Positions 44,536-52,607 of a DNA stretch of 64,000 nt are shown piece by piece. Origin of the DNA: Bacteroidales bacterium (GTDB lineage Bacteria > Bacteroidota > Bacteroidia > Bacteroidales > UBA932); contig SUYL01000015.1 in assembly GCA_015060445.1 (NCBI GenBank), forward strand, positions 32,053-96,052. Reading direction: 5' to 3'. Made by a program: the position numbers and the translations under genes. The notes beneath the pieces are model-generated. The model saw only the letters and a list, made by a program, of their open reading frames with translations, ran no database searches and had not been told where the DNA came from. Each line of letters opens with the position of its first letter. Position 1 is the first letter of the stretch.

Positions 44536-46941
44536 TCAATGGTCTTGTGTAAGGTTATCAATTGCGTGTATATAACTTCCCCCACATTTTTCCACCTCAT
44601 TTTTGAGGAGGACTTGTTCACTGCGTGTAGTGGTATAAGCCCAATATGCCTGTGGGGATGTTTCTATTGCATAGACATATTTGTGTGAACCGATGCATAT
44701 GTATGCTTCTCTGTATTTATATCGGCGGTCAAGATCTTTGTTGATTGAAAAGATCAGGTTCTTGTCTTGATTATTGAGTGCCAGGATGGCTGCAATGTCA
44801 TCATATTTGTCTTTAAGAGATTTCTGGTCTAACAGAATTCGGATGGCAGAGTTGTTTATTATAGCCTGTTTTACTACAGGTGAGGATATGATGTCTTCCA
44901 CTTCTTGAGTGACAACCATGGCCTGAGCATTATGCTTTCTTGCGGTTTTCCATAGCCATTGTATCCATCCCTCCATTTCTGGTGAGGAGATTGCTTTCCA
45001 AGCCTCTTCAATAAGCATTATTTTCCGTTCCTTGACAGCCTTCATCTTGTCGGCAAATAGTTTTGTAATCAGCAATGTAATAATGGGGAACAGGACCTCA
45101 TTATTGGAGATGCTGTCGATTTCAAACAATACGAATCTTTTCGTGCTAAGGTTGATGTTTTGCTTATTGTTAAGCAATGTGCTATACTTACCTCCAAGGC
45201 AAAAAGGTTTAAGAGCTATCAGAAGATCCTTAATGGCAAAGCCACATGAGGCGATATCATCAGCTTTGGCAATTGACCATGTATCATTCAGCCAATTGCG
45301 GAAGTTATCCATGGTGCGGTCGCACCAGGTACCTTCGGACAGGTACAACTCTATAGCCTCATATAACAGTGCATCCTCTGCGGCTGAGGGAGACTTTTTC
45401 TTCCAGATACAGTATATCAGTGACAGAAGAAATGTCTTGTCTTCTTCACTAGTGACGTTCAGGAATGGGTTGAATGAAAATGGATAGTCATCAGCATTAT
45501 AGTATATGCCGTCATTACCATTTGTTTGTTCACGTATAATCTGGCACAAGGAAAAATACGAGTTGCCCTGATCAATGAGCACACAATGTGCCTGGTCCCT
45601 ATAATAGGACTGGGTAATGTACTCGTTTGTTAAAAATGATTTGCCGGATCCTGACGGCCCCAGCGTGAAAATATTATAGTTTGTAATCAGTCCTCTTTCC
45701 TGTGCGACAGTGGATAGGTCAATGGCTACTGGCACATGGGTTGTCCTGTCGGTAACATAGAATGAACCGTTTTTTATGCCTGTGGATGCTGTTTCCAAGG
45801 ATGCTAATGAGGTTGCAACCTGTAATGACTGTGTCATATATTCTTCATCTGGAAGATCTGCGCTGTTCCCTGGTATACTTGCCCAGTAGGGAACAGGGCA
45901 GTTATAGCCATTTTTACGAAGATGTATTCCATGTCTGAGGAGTGACGTGACCAAATTATTGATATCCGTACTTCCTTCCACCAATATTTGTACTGAAAAT
46001 CTTACTGTCTGCAGATTGTTTTCTGCAACCTCTTCCATATATTCGCTTATGTGTTCGTAGTGTGTCGCATTGTCTGCAGAGATACCGCTCATGGACCGCA
46101 GGAAACGGGATTTGCTTTCCAATCGTGACATGGCTTTGTTGCTGTCCACTATTTTGATATACTGGTTGACGATGTGGTTCGAGGCTATGTTATAGCCAAT
46201 TTGCGCTAGGATGCTGGAGTACATTTTGGTTGTATCAGTTGAGAGTATCCTGTCAATGACATTTTCCTCAAAACTGTTGGGCATGTCTTTCAGGGATGTG
46301 ACGGACAGGTTATATATTTCTCTGTCGGAAATTTTAACCTTGTCAGGCTGCAGCTGGATATCCTCCAGTATGTATTGCTCATTATTGCAGAAATTTATGA
46401 TTTTCCCTGATATGTCATTTATCTCATTAGGAGTAAGCTTGCGTAACTGCATTAGCCTCTTGTCAGATGTTAACATATTGACAGCCTGCTCCACGCTGTC
46501 CACAAATGTATATATGTCTGCCTGTACCTTCTGTGTAAAGATATTGCCTCTTGTTAGGATACTGCCCAATGAGGAGATATCCTGCCTGTTGCGGTGTGGC
46601 ATGGTGAACTGCAATAGTGATGTATGTTGCAGATATTGACGATGGTTGAAATGGCTGTTATAGCATTGAATCAGATATCCATCATCCTTATTGCCCATCT
46701 CGTTATGGGTAGAGAAATATATGTCCTGCTTGAGTATTATTGTCCCGACAGGCAATGTGCCAAATGCACGTATCAGCAGCTGGCGCATCTCACTATATTC
46801 ATCAGCTGAAAGGCTGTTCTTGGCTGGCAATGACATCAGATAGCATATGCATATGTCTCCGCTTTTGCCTATTATGCATTCTTCATTTACTTCCAGCACT
46901 GGGTACAGATCCTGGTATTCAACTTTCCTTATCGTCTGCAT
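44536..46941 (-). CDS. traG: Conjugative transposon ATPase TraG (VirB4-like)
   Basis: 801-aa ATPase that powers assembly of the type IV secretion system. Walker A is GPSGSGKSF near residue 433. Walker B/RepA-like motif IMLIEEAWKAISSPEM lies near 645, followed by TARKHNAQAMVVTQEVEDI. The N-terminal third is the VirB4/CagE domain (IGKSGDICICYLMSLPAKNS). Overlaps TraF by 13 nt. Confidence 0.93.
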   Translation of the reverse strand: MQTIRKVEYQDLYPVLEVNEECIIGKSGDICICYLMSLPAKNSLSADEYSEMRQLLIRAFGTLPVGTIILKQDIYFSTHNEMGNKDDGYLIQCYNSHFNHRQYLQHTSLLQFTMPHRNRQDISSLGSILTRGNIFTQKVQADIYTFVDSVEQAVNMLTSDKRLMQLRKLTPNEINDISGKIINFCNNEQYILEDIQLQPDKVKISDREIYNLSVTSLKDMPNSFEENVIDRILSTDTTKMYSSILAQIGYNIASNHIVNQYIKIVDSNKAMSRLESKSRFLRSMSGISADNATHYEHISEYMEEVAENNLQTVRFSVQILVEGSTDINNLVTSLLRHGIHLRKNGYNCPVPYWASIPGNSADLPDEEYMTQSLQVATSLASLETASTGIKNGSFYVTDRTTHVPVAIDLSTVAQERGLITNYNIFTLGPSGSGKSFLTNEYITQSYYRDQAHCVLIDQGNSYFSLCQIIREQTNGNDGIYYNADDYPFSFNPFLNVTSEEDKTFLLSLIYCIWKKKSPSAAEDALLYEAIELYLSEGTWCDRTMDNFRNWLNDTWSIAKADDIASCGFAIKDLLIALKPFCLGGKYSTLLNNKQNINLSTKRFVLFEIDSISNNEVLFPIITLLITKLFADKMKAVKERKIMLIEEAWKAISSPEMEGWIQWLWKTARKHNAQAMVVTQEVEDIISSPVVKQAIINNSAIRILLDQKSLKDKYDDIAAILALNNQDKNLIFSINKDLDRRYKYREAYICIGSHKYVYAIETSPQAYWAYTTTRSEQVLLKNEVEKCGGSYIHAIDNLTQDH

Positions 46942-47198
46942 ATGTAGTAGTTCATTTTTCTTTTTGAGGCAATCTTTGTGGCAGCCTTACCTTTGGCGGA
47001 AGCAGACATTAAATACAGTACAACAGCCGTAGTGCTGCTGCATAGTATGGCAAGCATCAGAATAGCAGGTATATTTGCTGATAGGCAGATGAAAGTGATG
47101 ATAAGTGCAATCACTATCCATAATGCCAGGAAAAGAAGATATGTCCCTTCTATTCTCATCCAGCTTACTTTGGAGTCAAGGCTTTTGTTTACTTCCAT
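46929..47198 (-). CDS. traF: Conjugative transposon protein TraF (DUF4133, VirB3-like)
   Basis: 89-aa protein with two adjacent transmembrane helices (YLLFLALWIVIALIITFICL and AILMLAILCSSTTAVVLYLM) and a basic tail, as expected for DUF4133/VirB3-like subunits. Its end overlaps the TraG start. Confidence 0.8.
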   Translation of the reverse strand: MEVNKSLDSKVSWMRIEGTYLLFLALWIVIALIITFICLSANIPAILMLAILCSSTTAVVLYLMSASAKGKAATKIASKRKMNYYICRR

Positions 47199-47210
47199 AA
47201 TTGTCTTTCA

Positions 47211-47531
47211 TCAGATGTTGAACATCTGTTTTATAGCATATAGAGCAATGCAGATGAAAGCCAGAATTCCGAACCATGAAAGGGATTTTTTCCACCCCTG
47301 CCCGTGCTCATCTGTGTACAATTGATAAGCTGTTATTATTAGGCCTATCAATGCCCCAAGCCCGAATAGCGTCATGGCTATGTTCAATGCGCTGCTGTAT
47401 ATGCTGGCTAATTGTGATTCTACTTCTGTCAATCCTGATGAGATGTCGATTGTTTGTGCAGATACTGCATGTGGTGCCAGTAAAAGTATTGCGCTAATAC
47501 TGACCGCTAAGTGTCTTGAAGTTCTTTTCAT
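47211..47531 (-). CDS. traE: Conjugative transposon protein TraE (DUF4134)
   Basis: 106-aa exported protein: signal peptide ending AVSAQ, then two hydrophobic helices separated by the loop YTDEHGQGWKKSLSWFG, the DUF4134 pattern reminiscent of VirB2-type pilins. Twelve nt before TraF. Confidence 0.82.
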   Translation of the reverse strand: MKRTSRHLAVSISAILLLAPHAVSAQTIDISSGLTEVESQLASIYSSALNIAMTLFGLGALIGLIITAYQLYTDEHGQGWKKSLSWFGILAFICIALYAIKQMFNI

Positions 47532-47751
47532 AATCTTCTATTTCTTTTTCTGTTATTGCAAAATCCAGCGTTGACAGTTCAAGGGCTTGTGACTGTTCTT
47601 CTCCCAGTTCTTTTAGAGAATAATCTGGTTTAAGATCAGTAAAGCCATCTGTTATTTTATAGGTCACTCTTTTGATTATTGGACTGTCTGATGTTATTTT
47701 TGGAGGAGATATTCTTTGCTTCTTCCTCCAGAATCCTAAGATTTTCATCAT
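47494..47751 (-). CDS. Small tra-region protein (TraD position), heavily overlapping neighbours
   Basis: 85-aa charged protein (MMKILGFWRKKQRISPPKITSD...) with no recognised domain. It overlaps the upstream gene by 95 nt and TraE by 38 nt in different frames; no later ATG exists, so either the overlap is real or a non-ATG start is used. Position resembles TraD in CTnDOT-type clusters. Confidence 0.45.
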   Translation of the reverse strand: MMKILGFWRKKQRISPPKITSDSPIIKRVTYKITDGFTDLKPDYSLKELGEEQSQALELSTLDFAITEKEIEDYEKNFKTLSGQY

Positions 47752-47965
47752 AGTATGTTTTGTACCGTAATTTCAACTCAGGATCATACTCTGTGCATTT
47801 TTCAAGCAGGTATATCACGAAGGCATTCCTTGATTTGCCTAACGCTGCAGCAAGATTCTTTATTGTCAGTTCCCTGGCACGGCTTGATATCTTGTAGAAT
47901 GATCTGTTTGTTTTGAAACTGTTTTTTGATATGTCTGATTTGAAATTATATTCGCGTCTACTCAT
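47657..47965 (-). CDS. Small basic tra-region protein, unknown function
   Basis: 102-aa protein rich in Lys/Arg/Ser with a helical centre (ARELTIKNLAAALGKSRNAFVIYLLEKC) that could be a ribbon-helix-helix or helix-turn-helix. It follows the ParA-like gene by 7 nt. Similar small proteins occupy TraB/TraC positions in Bacteroides systems; I cannot assign a family. Confidence 0.55.
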   Translation of the reverse strand: MSRREYNFKSDISKNSFKTNRSFYKISSRARELTIKNLAAALGKSRNAFVIYLLEKCTEYDPELKLRYKTYYDENLRILEEEAKNISSKNNIRQSNNQKSDL

Positions 47966-47972
47966 ATTGGTA

Positions 47973-48683
47973 TTATTCTGAGATTATTTCTTTAAAGATT
48001 GTATCGTAGTTAAGTTTCTTGTCCAGGATGGTTTTCTCCGGATAGCATAGTGTCGATTTTATGAATATCGTGTCACTGCCGTACTCCCTTCTCATGTATG
48101 AGGTGCTTTTAACCTTATTTTTGCATACTTGTAGGCCATATTTCTGTTCTATGGTTTGGGTATGCTCTTTATATATTTCTTCTTTTTCATGGAAGAGGAC
48201 ATTGTTCCATAAGAGTCTTACACTTGGTATGTAATGCATCAGCTGGGTAGCTGCTTTTATATTGCTAACAATTACTGATGTATCCATAATTGTTGGCAGG
48301 ATGGCAAGGTCTATGAATTTAGCCTTGATAAGAGATATTGCATTGCTATCAGTTAAAGAACCAGGATAGTCAATGACAATAAAGTCAAAGATGTCTTCTT
48401 TTTTCAGCCGTATAAGGTTTTGTTTTTCTTCCTCTGTGCCTAGTTTGATTATAGGATAAATAGAGTTGTTGCCAGAAGGAAGATGGCGGTCAATCATTTC
48501 CGGTGACTTTTCGTATTCGCTGATCTCCCTTTGACGTAGGTTGAATAGGTTATAGGCAGGGGCATCGGCATCAACGCAGAGTACTTTTTTCTTCTCTTTA
48601 TTGAGCCATGATGAGAACAGTACGGCAATGGATGTTTTTCCTGTCCCCCCCTTAACGGTGAAAAATGCAATTGTTTTTGCCAT
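47973..48683 (-). CDS. ParA/MinD-family ATPase (TraA position)
   Basis: 236-aa P-loop ATPase with the deviant Walker A KGGTGKTS (residues about 11-18), VDADAP and FIVIDYPGSL (Walker B-like). It is the first gene of the minus-strand tra train, as TraA in CTnDOT-type elements, and may act in partitioning or in positioning the transfer machinery. No ParB partner is adjacent. Confidence 0.85.
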   Translation of the reverse strand: MAKTIAFFTVKGGTGKTSIAVLFSSWLNKEKKKVLCVDADAPAYNLFNLRQREISEYEKSPEMIDRHLPSGNNSIYPIIKLGTEEEKQNLIRLKKEDIFDFIVIDYPGSLTDSNAISLIKAKFIDLAILPTIMDTSVIVSNIKAATQLMHYIPSVRLLWNNVLFHEKEEIYKEHTQTIEQKYGLQVCKNKVKSTSYMRREYGSDTIFIKSTLCYPEKTILDKKLNYDTIFKEIISE

Positions 48684-48699
48684 GGTTTAAAATTTTACA

Positions 48700-48707
48700 C
48701 AAAGATA
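48700..48707 (-). promoter_or_regulatory. -7 box (TATCTTTG) for the tra operon
   Basis: Perfect TAnnTTTG on the minus strand, 17 nt before the ParA-like start. I see no later strong box until 31 kb, so it may drive the whole tra-fimbria train. Confidence 0.6.
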
Positions 48708-48740
48708 TAATAACAATGCGATAAAAAACAAAAAAATTAA

Positions 48741-48780
48741 TCAAATAGATATATATTTGTGAAAAAATAGATATCTATAT
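48741..48780 (+). promoter_or_regulatory. ardC promoter with ATAGATAT inverted repeat
   Basis: -7 box TATATTTG at 48752-48759, flanked by ATAGATAT and ATATCTAT half-sites that straddle it, adjoining the ATG. Divergent from the tra promoter. Confidence 0.5.
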
Positions 48781-49792
48781 GAATAAGACACTTGAAAAAC
48801 TGGCGGAAGCATATACTTCTGCTTTGATGGAGAAATTCAATGATGAACTCTTCTGGGAGAAACCATGGTTCAATGTCAGTGCTTATCCTGTCAACCTTCG
48901 TGGTACCGGATACAGAGGCGCAAATCTTTTTCTTCTTTCATTGGCAATGGACATGAAAGGTTACGGATTACCTGTATATCTCACATATAACCAAGCACAG
49001 AAACTTGGTGTAAGTATTCTCAAGGGACAGAGAGGATGGCCAGTGCAGCACTATATCTGTTATCATAAAGATGAAAATGGAAAATATATTCCCGATGATC
49101 AGTTCCAGAAGATGACTAAGGAGCAACAGGAGCAGTGTACTACCAAAGTGAAGCTGTCATACTATGTTGTTTTCAATATATGTCAAACAAATATGCAGGA
49201 AGTGAGACCTGAGATATATGATAAATTCCAGCAGAAGTTCTGTGTTACAAATATGGTCCAGGGAGAAAGTCACGTTATGCTTGATAAACAGTTGCAAGGT
49301 GATTGGATATGCCCTGTTCACGAGCAGCGTTCAAATCAAGCTTATTATGCACCTAAAGACAACCATATTGTACTGCCGTTAAGGGAGCAGTTCAGTCAGA
49401 TGGCGCAGTTCTACAGTACAGCTCTGCATGAAATGGCTCACAGCACCATGCATCCTGATGCTTGTCCTCGCAAGACGAAGGCTCCTGAAAGAGTTGACTC
49501 ATATGGCCATGAGGAACTTATTGCGGAATTGTCTGCTGGTTTGACTGGTCTCTCCATAGGCGTGGAGCAGACTCCTCAGCAGAATAATATTGCCTACTTG
49601 AAATGTTGGCTGGAGAATATGAAGCAGGATCCTCAGTATATCTTCAATGTGCTTGCGGATGCCAAAGCGGTGACGCAGTTCATGACAGGACATTTCGGTC
49701 TTGAGATTGGCCAAAACCAGAAGGAGGAGATGGATGATATCTCTATTCCGGAGGATCTGAAACATGATAAAAAGAAAAACCTGAAATTATAG
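48779..49792 (+). CDS. ArdC-like antirestriction protein with zincin metallopeptidase domain
   Basis: 337-aa protein. The N-terminal ArdC_N ssDNA-binding domain (residues about 1-140; FNDELFWEKPWFNVSAYPVNLRGTGYRGANLFLLSLAMD) is followed by a zincin domain with the metal motif HEMAHS near residue 221 and downstream GHEELIAELSA carrying the third ligand. ArdC proteins protect incoming single-stranded element DNA from restriction. Leading-region position near rep and ssb fits that role. Confidence 0.85.
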   Translation: MNKTLEKLAEAYTSALMEKFNDELFWEKPWFNVSAYPVNLRGTGYRGANLFLLSLAMDMKGYGLPVYLTYNQAQKLGVSILKGQRGWPVQHYICYHKDENGKYIPDDQFQKMTKEQQEQCTTKVKLSYYVVFNICQTNMQEVRPEIYDKFQQKFCVTNMVQGESHVMLDKQLQGDWICPVHEQRSNQAYYAPKDNHIVLPLREQFSQMAQFYSTALHEMAHSTMHPDACPRKTKAPERVDSYGHEELIAELSAGLTGLSIGVEQTPQQNNIAYLKCWLENMKQDPQYIFNVLADAKAVTQFMTGHFGLEIGQNQKEEMDDISIPEDLKHDKKKNLKL

Positions 49793-49796
49793 TGAT

Positions 49797-50012
49797 ATGA
49801 CAAAGTTAGATTTGATTCAAAGAATTATTGAAAAAGAGTTTGACAATGATTCAAACCTTAATGCGGAACAAGTGCTGCAGGAATTGATGGCTGCCCATGC
49901 CTATCTTTTTGAAAATTATTACAGGCATGAGGTAAATTATGAAGGCTCAGATGACTATTTCAGACTTTACAGCTGCATAACCGGATATATCAACGATAAG
50001 ATTAACGGGTAG
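49797..50012 (+). CDS. Small hypothetical protein between ardC and rep
   Basis: 71-aa acidic, aromatic-rich protein (FDNDSNLNAEQVLQELMAAHAYLFENYYRHEV). No domain recognised. 4 nt after ardC and 1 nt before rep, so translationally coupled to both. Confidence 0.55.
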   Translation: MTKLDLIQRIIEKEFDNDSNLNAEQVLQELMAAHAYLFENYYRHEVNYEGSDDYFRLYSCITGYINDKING

Positions 50013-50013
50013 T

Positions 50014-51141
50014 ATGGAAAGGGCGAAAAAGATAGTCGAAGGGAAGGCGATTCTGGAAAGGAAGGGATTGCCTCGTACAAAGAAATCAGTTGTATTGCCT
50101 GAAAACATAACATGGCTTAAACAACCTAATCTAATCACTTTTATGTCACATGATTTTCGCCTGATGCAGATGAGGCTGCTGATTCTGGTAGTGGAGAAAA
50201 TGCAGAAAGTGATAGAGGAGAGCATCCAGAACTATGAGAAATATGGTGTCTCATCAGCTGATGGACAACTGTCACTTTTTGGTGATATGGGCGGTAATGT
50301 GTCTTTAGAAATTCCTTATAAAGATTTGGGTGTAGGCCCTGATCAATATAATACAGTTAAACCTTTGATAAAAAAATTGTGCAGCATACCAGTTGAAGTG
50401 GAGACGATAAATCCAAAGACTGGGGAACCGAGGTGGACTATTGCTGGATTGATTGCAAAGGCACATGTGGAAAAGAAATACTCAAGGCATTGTATCATTG
50501 AGATAGACAGGGATATTCTCAAGCTGTTTTATCAGGCAGACAAAGGATTCACAAAATATATCAAAGAAATAGCTTTCAATGCCACAAGCAAGTACACAAT
50601 ACGAATGTACATGTTGGTGTCAAGTTGGCGGGAAAAGGGAGGATTTTCCATTCGTTTGAACAAATTCAGGAAGGTGATGAATCTGGGCAGGAAATATAAG
50701 GACTATAAGGACCTTTACAGATGGGTGATAAGACCGGCATATGAAGAACTATTTGAGAAGGCAAATTGTTGGTTTGAAGTGGCAGAAGTATATAATTCTA
50801 TGTCCGATAAGGAACCGTATAAACTTAATTTTAAAGTTGTGAGGGCCGTGGTGACACAAAAGGAAAAGGAATTTCTTGAGATTCAGAGAAGAAATATTGA
50901 AACAGTATGCAAAAGGGAGTTCAGTATGGATGATGCTCGTTTGTCACAAATAATTACAAGGTTGACATTGGATAATGTAGCCAGAGTTAACCAAAAGATT
51001 GCGGAACTTGTGAAAAGAACTGAAATAAATGGTGACAGTATCAATGATGTGTGTTCATACGCTTTTACTGTGATAACAAAGGAACTGGAATACAGTTTTG
51101 GTATGGACGGAGAACCTCTTGAAATAGATGAAATGTTTTGA
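50014..51141 (+). CDS. Rep_3-family replication initiation protein
   Basis: 375-aa initiator with two winged-helix domains typical of RepB/Rep_3 proteins: NLITFMSHDFRLMQMRLLILVVEKMQ near residue 45, FNATSKYTIRMYMLVSSWREKGGFSIRLNKFRKVMNLGRKYKDYKDLYRWVI (about 190-245). It would bind the iterons immediately downstream and start theta replication. A Rep_3 gene inside an integrase-carrying conjugative element implies a plasmid-like phase. Confidence 0.85.
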   Translation: MERAKKIVEGKAILERKGLPRTKKSVVLPENITWLKQPNLITFMSHDFRLMQMRLLILVVEKMQKVIEESIQNYEKYGVSSADGQLSLFGDMGGNVSLEIPYKDLGVGPDQYNTVKPLIKKLCSIPVEVETINPKTGEPRWTIAGLIAKAHVEKKYSRHCIIEIDRDILKLFYQADKGFTKYIKEIAFNATSKYTIRMYMLVSSWREKGGFSIRLNKFRKVMNLGRKYKDYKDLYRWVIRPAYEELFEKANCWFEVAEVYNSMSDKEPYKLNFKVVRAVVTQKEKEFLEIQRRNIETVCKREFSMDDARLSQIITRLTLDNVARVNQKIAELVKRTEINGDSINDVCSYAFTVITKELEYSFGMDGEPLEIDEMF

Positions 51142-51152
51142 TTCGGGGTGAA

Positions 51153-51559
51153 ATGTTGACATTTTCTCCCTAAGTTATGGAGAAAGTTGATAATTTCTCC
51201 CTGAAATGTTGATATTTTCTCCCTGGAAAATAAGTGAAAGTTGACATTTTCTCCCTGTAAAGTTGACATTTTCTCCCCGATTTTTCTAATTAGTAGATTG
51301 GTAATCAGAATGATAAACCCTCAAAAATGCCCCTACTACTATCTAATACTTGATATATACAACCTTTTTACAACTGTTAAAAAATGGTTCTTTAAACGAG
51401 AAAAGAATTGCTTTTTGAATGAAAAAATGTCAATTAGTGTCATTAAATATAGGTCTTTTCAGGCACTTCTTAGAAAAATGCCTGAAAAAAGAAGAAAAAA
51501 GTTGACATTTTCTCCCTGTAGAATTATTCTAAATTAAAAAAGTTGACATTTTCTCCCTG
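51153..51559 (+). repeat. Candidate replication origin: seven 19-bp iterons
   Basis: Consensus aGTTGACATTTTCTCCCTG at 51153-51171, 51185-51203, 51207-51225, 51239-51257, 51261-51279, 51500-51518 and 51541-51559, all in one orientation. Copies 2 and 3 have small differences at bases 7-9. Start-to-start distances 32, 22, 32, 22 and 41 nt approximate whole helical turns. The A/T-rich 220-nt interval between copies 5 and 6 could be the melting region. Confidence 0.85.
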
Positions 51560-52000
51560 AAAGGTATATAATTATATGTTATTCAATATTTTGAAATAAA
51601 ATAGGTTCTAAGCATAAAATTTTGCAATTCTAAAGCTGAACAAGGTAATCTTTAAAACTTGGGTTTTTGTCCCTTGTTGTTCTTAAACACCATATAATCA
51701 GCGAATTGTAAACGAGTGTTTCTTCAGCATACAAGTTGCTGTTATTCAGTCTTTTGTTCAAAAAACAGCTTTTTACTGAGAAATTCTAATATTTTTCTGG
51801 TTTCTACCCTGTTCCAATAAATCAATTGCAAAGGTAGGTCGTGTCACCGCATTGGCAAGGTCAAGCTGTGTTTGTGGCAAAATCTCCACCTGTACAGGTA
51901 GTATTTCCCCACAAAACCTTGACTGTGCATTGCCACTACTCCTTTTGAGCAATGAATTTATTGTTTAACAGGGATATGAAGTCCCACAAAAAAGAAAAAC
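51560..52000. other. Non-coding leader between iterons and ssb
   Basis: 441 nt without a credible ORF. It includes the multi-stem inverted repeat at 51854-51934 and the palindrome ACCTGTACAGGT. No TAnnTTTG box at suitable distance from ssb was found. Could hold a single-strand promoter, an RNA gene or part of the origin. Confidence 0.6.
51854..51934 (+). promoter_or_regulatory. Nested inverted repeat upstream of ssb (candidate structured promoter/leader)
   Basis: Paired arms from outside in: GGCAA/TTGCC, GTCAAG/CTTGAC, TTTGTGG/CCACAAA and, at the apex, the self-complementary ACCTGTACAGGT (51888-51899). All arms nest around one centre, giving a long interrupted hairpin. Confidence 0.6.
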
Positions 52001-52324
52001 ATGAATAAAAACAAAGTTATTCTGTCTGGGAAGGTAGGACAAGATGCCAGAATCATTAACCTGCCTGATGGTGCTCAAGTAGCTCGTTTCATTTTGGCAA
52101 CAAGTGAAGTTGTTAAGGGCCGCAATGGGAACATAAGTGTAGAAACGCAATGGCATAATGTTGTTGCATGGAACAACAATGGTATCGAAGACCTGAAGTC
52201 TATTGTTGGCGGTGTAGAACTTGAGCTTGAAGGTAAACTGAGATATATCAAATATACATCTGCAGATGGAACTTCACGAAGCCTTACAGAGATTGTCGCT
52301 ACGCAGATTCTTCTTGTCAAATGA
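52001..52324 (+). CDS. ssb: Single-stranded DNA-binding protein
   Basis: 107-aa OB-fold protein: KVILSGKVGQDARIINLPDGAQVARFILATSEV, TQWHNVVAWNN and VELEGKLRYIKYTSADGTSR. It ends right after the OB domain and lacks the acidic C-terminal tip (DDDIPF type) used by chromosomal SSB to recruit partners, as often seen in element-encoded SSBs. Expected to coat transferred strands. Confidence 0.9.
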   Translation: MNKNKVILSGKVGQDARIINLPDGAQVARFILATSEVVKGRNGNISVETQWHNVVAWNNNGIEDLKSIVGGVELELEGKLRYIKYTSADGTSRSLTEIVATQILLVK

Positions 52325-52327
52325 ACC

Positions 52328-52348
52328 AAGGGTGCTTTTTGCACCCTT
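52328..52348. terminator. Terminator after ssb
   Basis: AAGGGTGC and GCACCCTT form a perfect 8-bp stem with a 5-nt T loop between ssb and the convergent small gene. Confidence 0.7.
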
Positions 52349-52607
52349 AGTCTTTATGTTGTTCCACCCACTCTGTTAGGATGTCATTTATTATTCTGTT
52401 AAGTGGTGTTGCCTTGCCATCCTCTTCTTCTTTTTTTAGGAGATATTTTTTTAGAGCATATTTGTTTTCTGTGCTGATTCTGACGCACTCGGTGAGTGCT
52501 GATACTCCTGTCATTTCTTTTTTCTTTTTCTCTGGTTTTTCTGTTGGAGTTTTTGAGTCAAGAAAAGTTGATGAGAATTCATCAGTGTTTATTTGTAATT
52601 TGCTCAT
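52347..52607 (-). CDS. Small charged protein, possible ribbon-helix-helix regulator
   Basis: 86-aa protein with a Lys-rich N-terminal half and a C-terminal pattern CVRISTENKYALKKYLLKKEEEDGKATPLNRIINDILTEW that could be a short RHH/accessory mobilisation domain. It faces ssb and is divergent from the mob genes, whose regulation or relaxosome it may serve. Function inferred from position only. Confidence 0.55.
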   Translation of the reverse strand: MSKLQINTDEFSSTFLDSKTPTEKPEKKKKEMTGVSALTECVRISTENKYALKKYLLKKEEEDGKATPLNRIINDILTEWVEQHKD

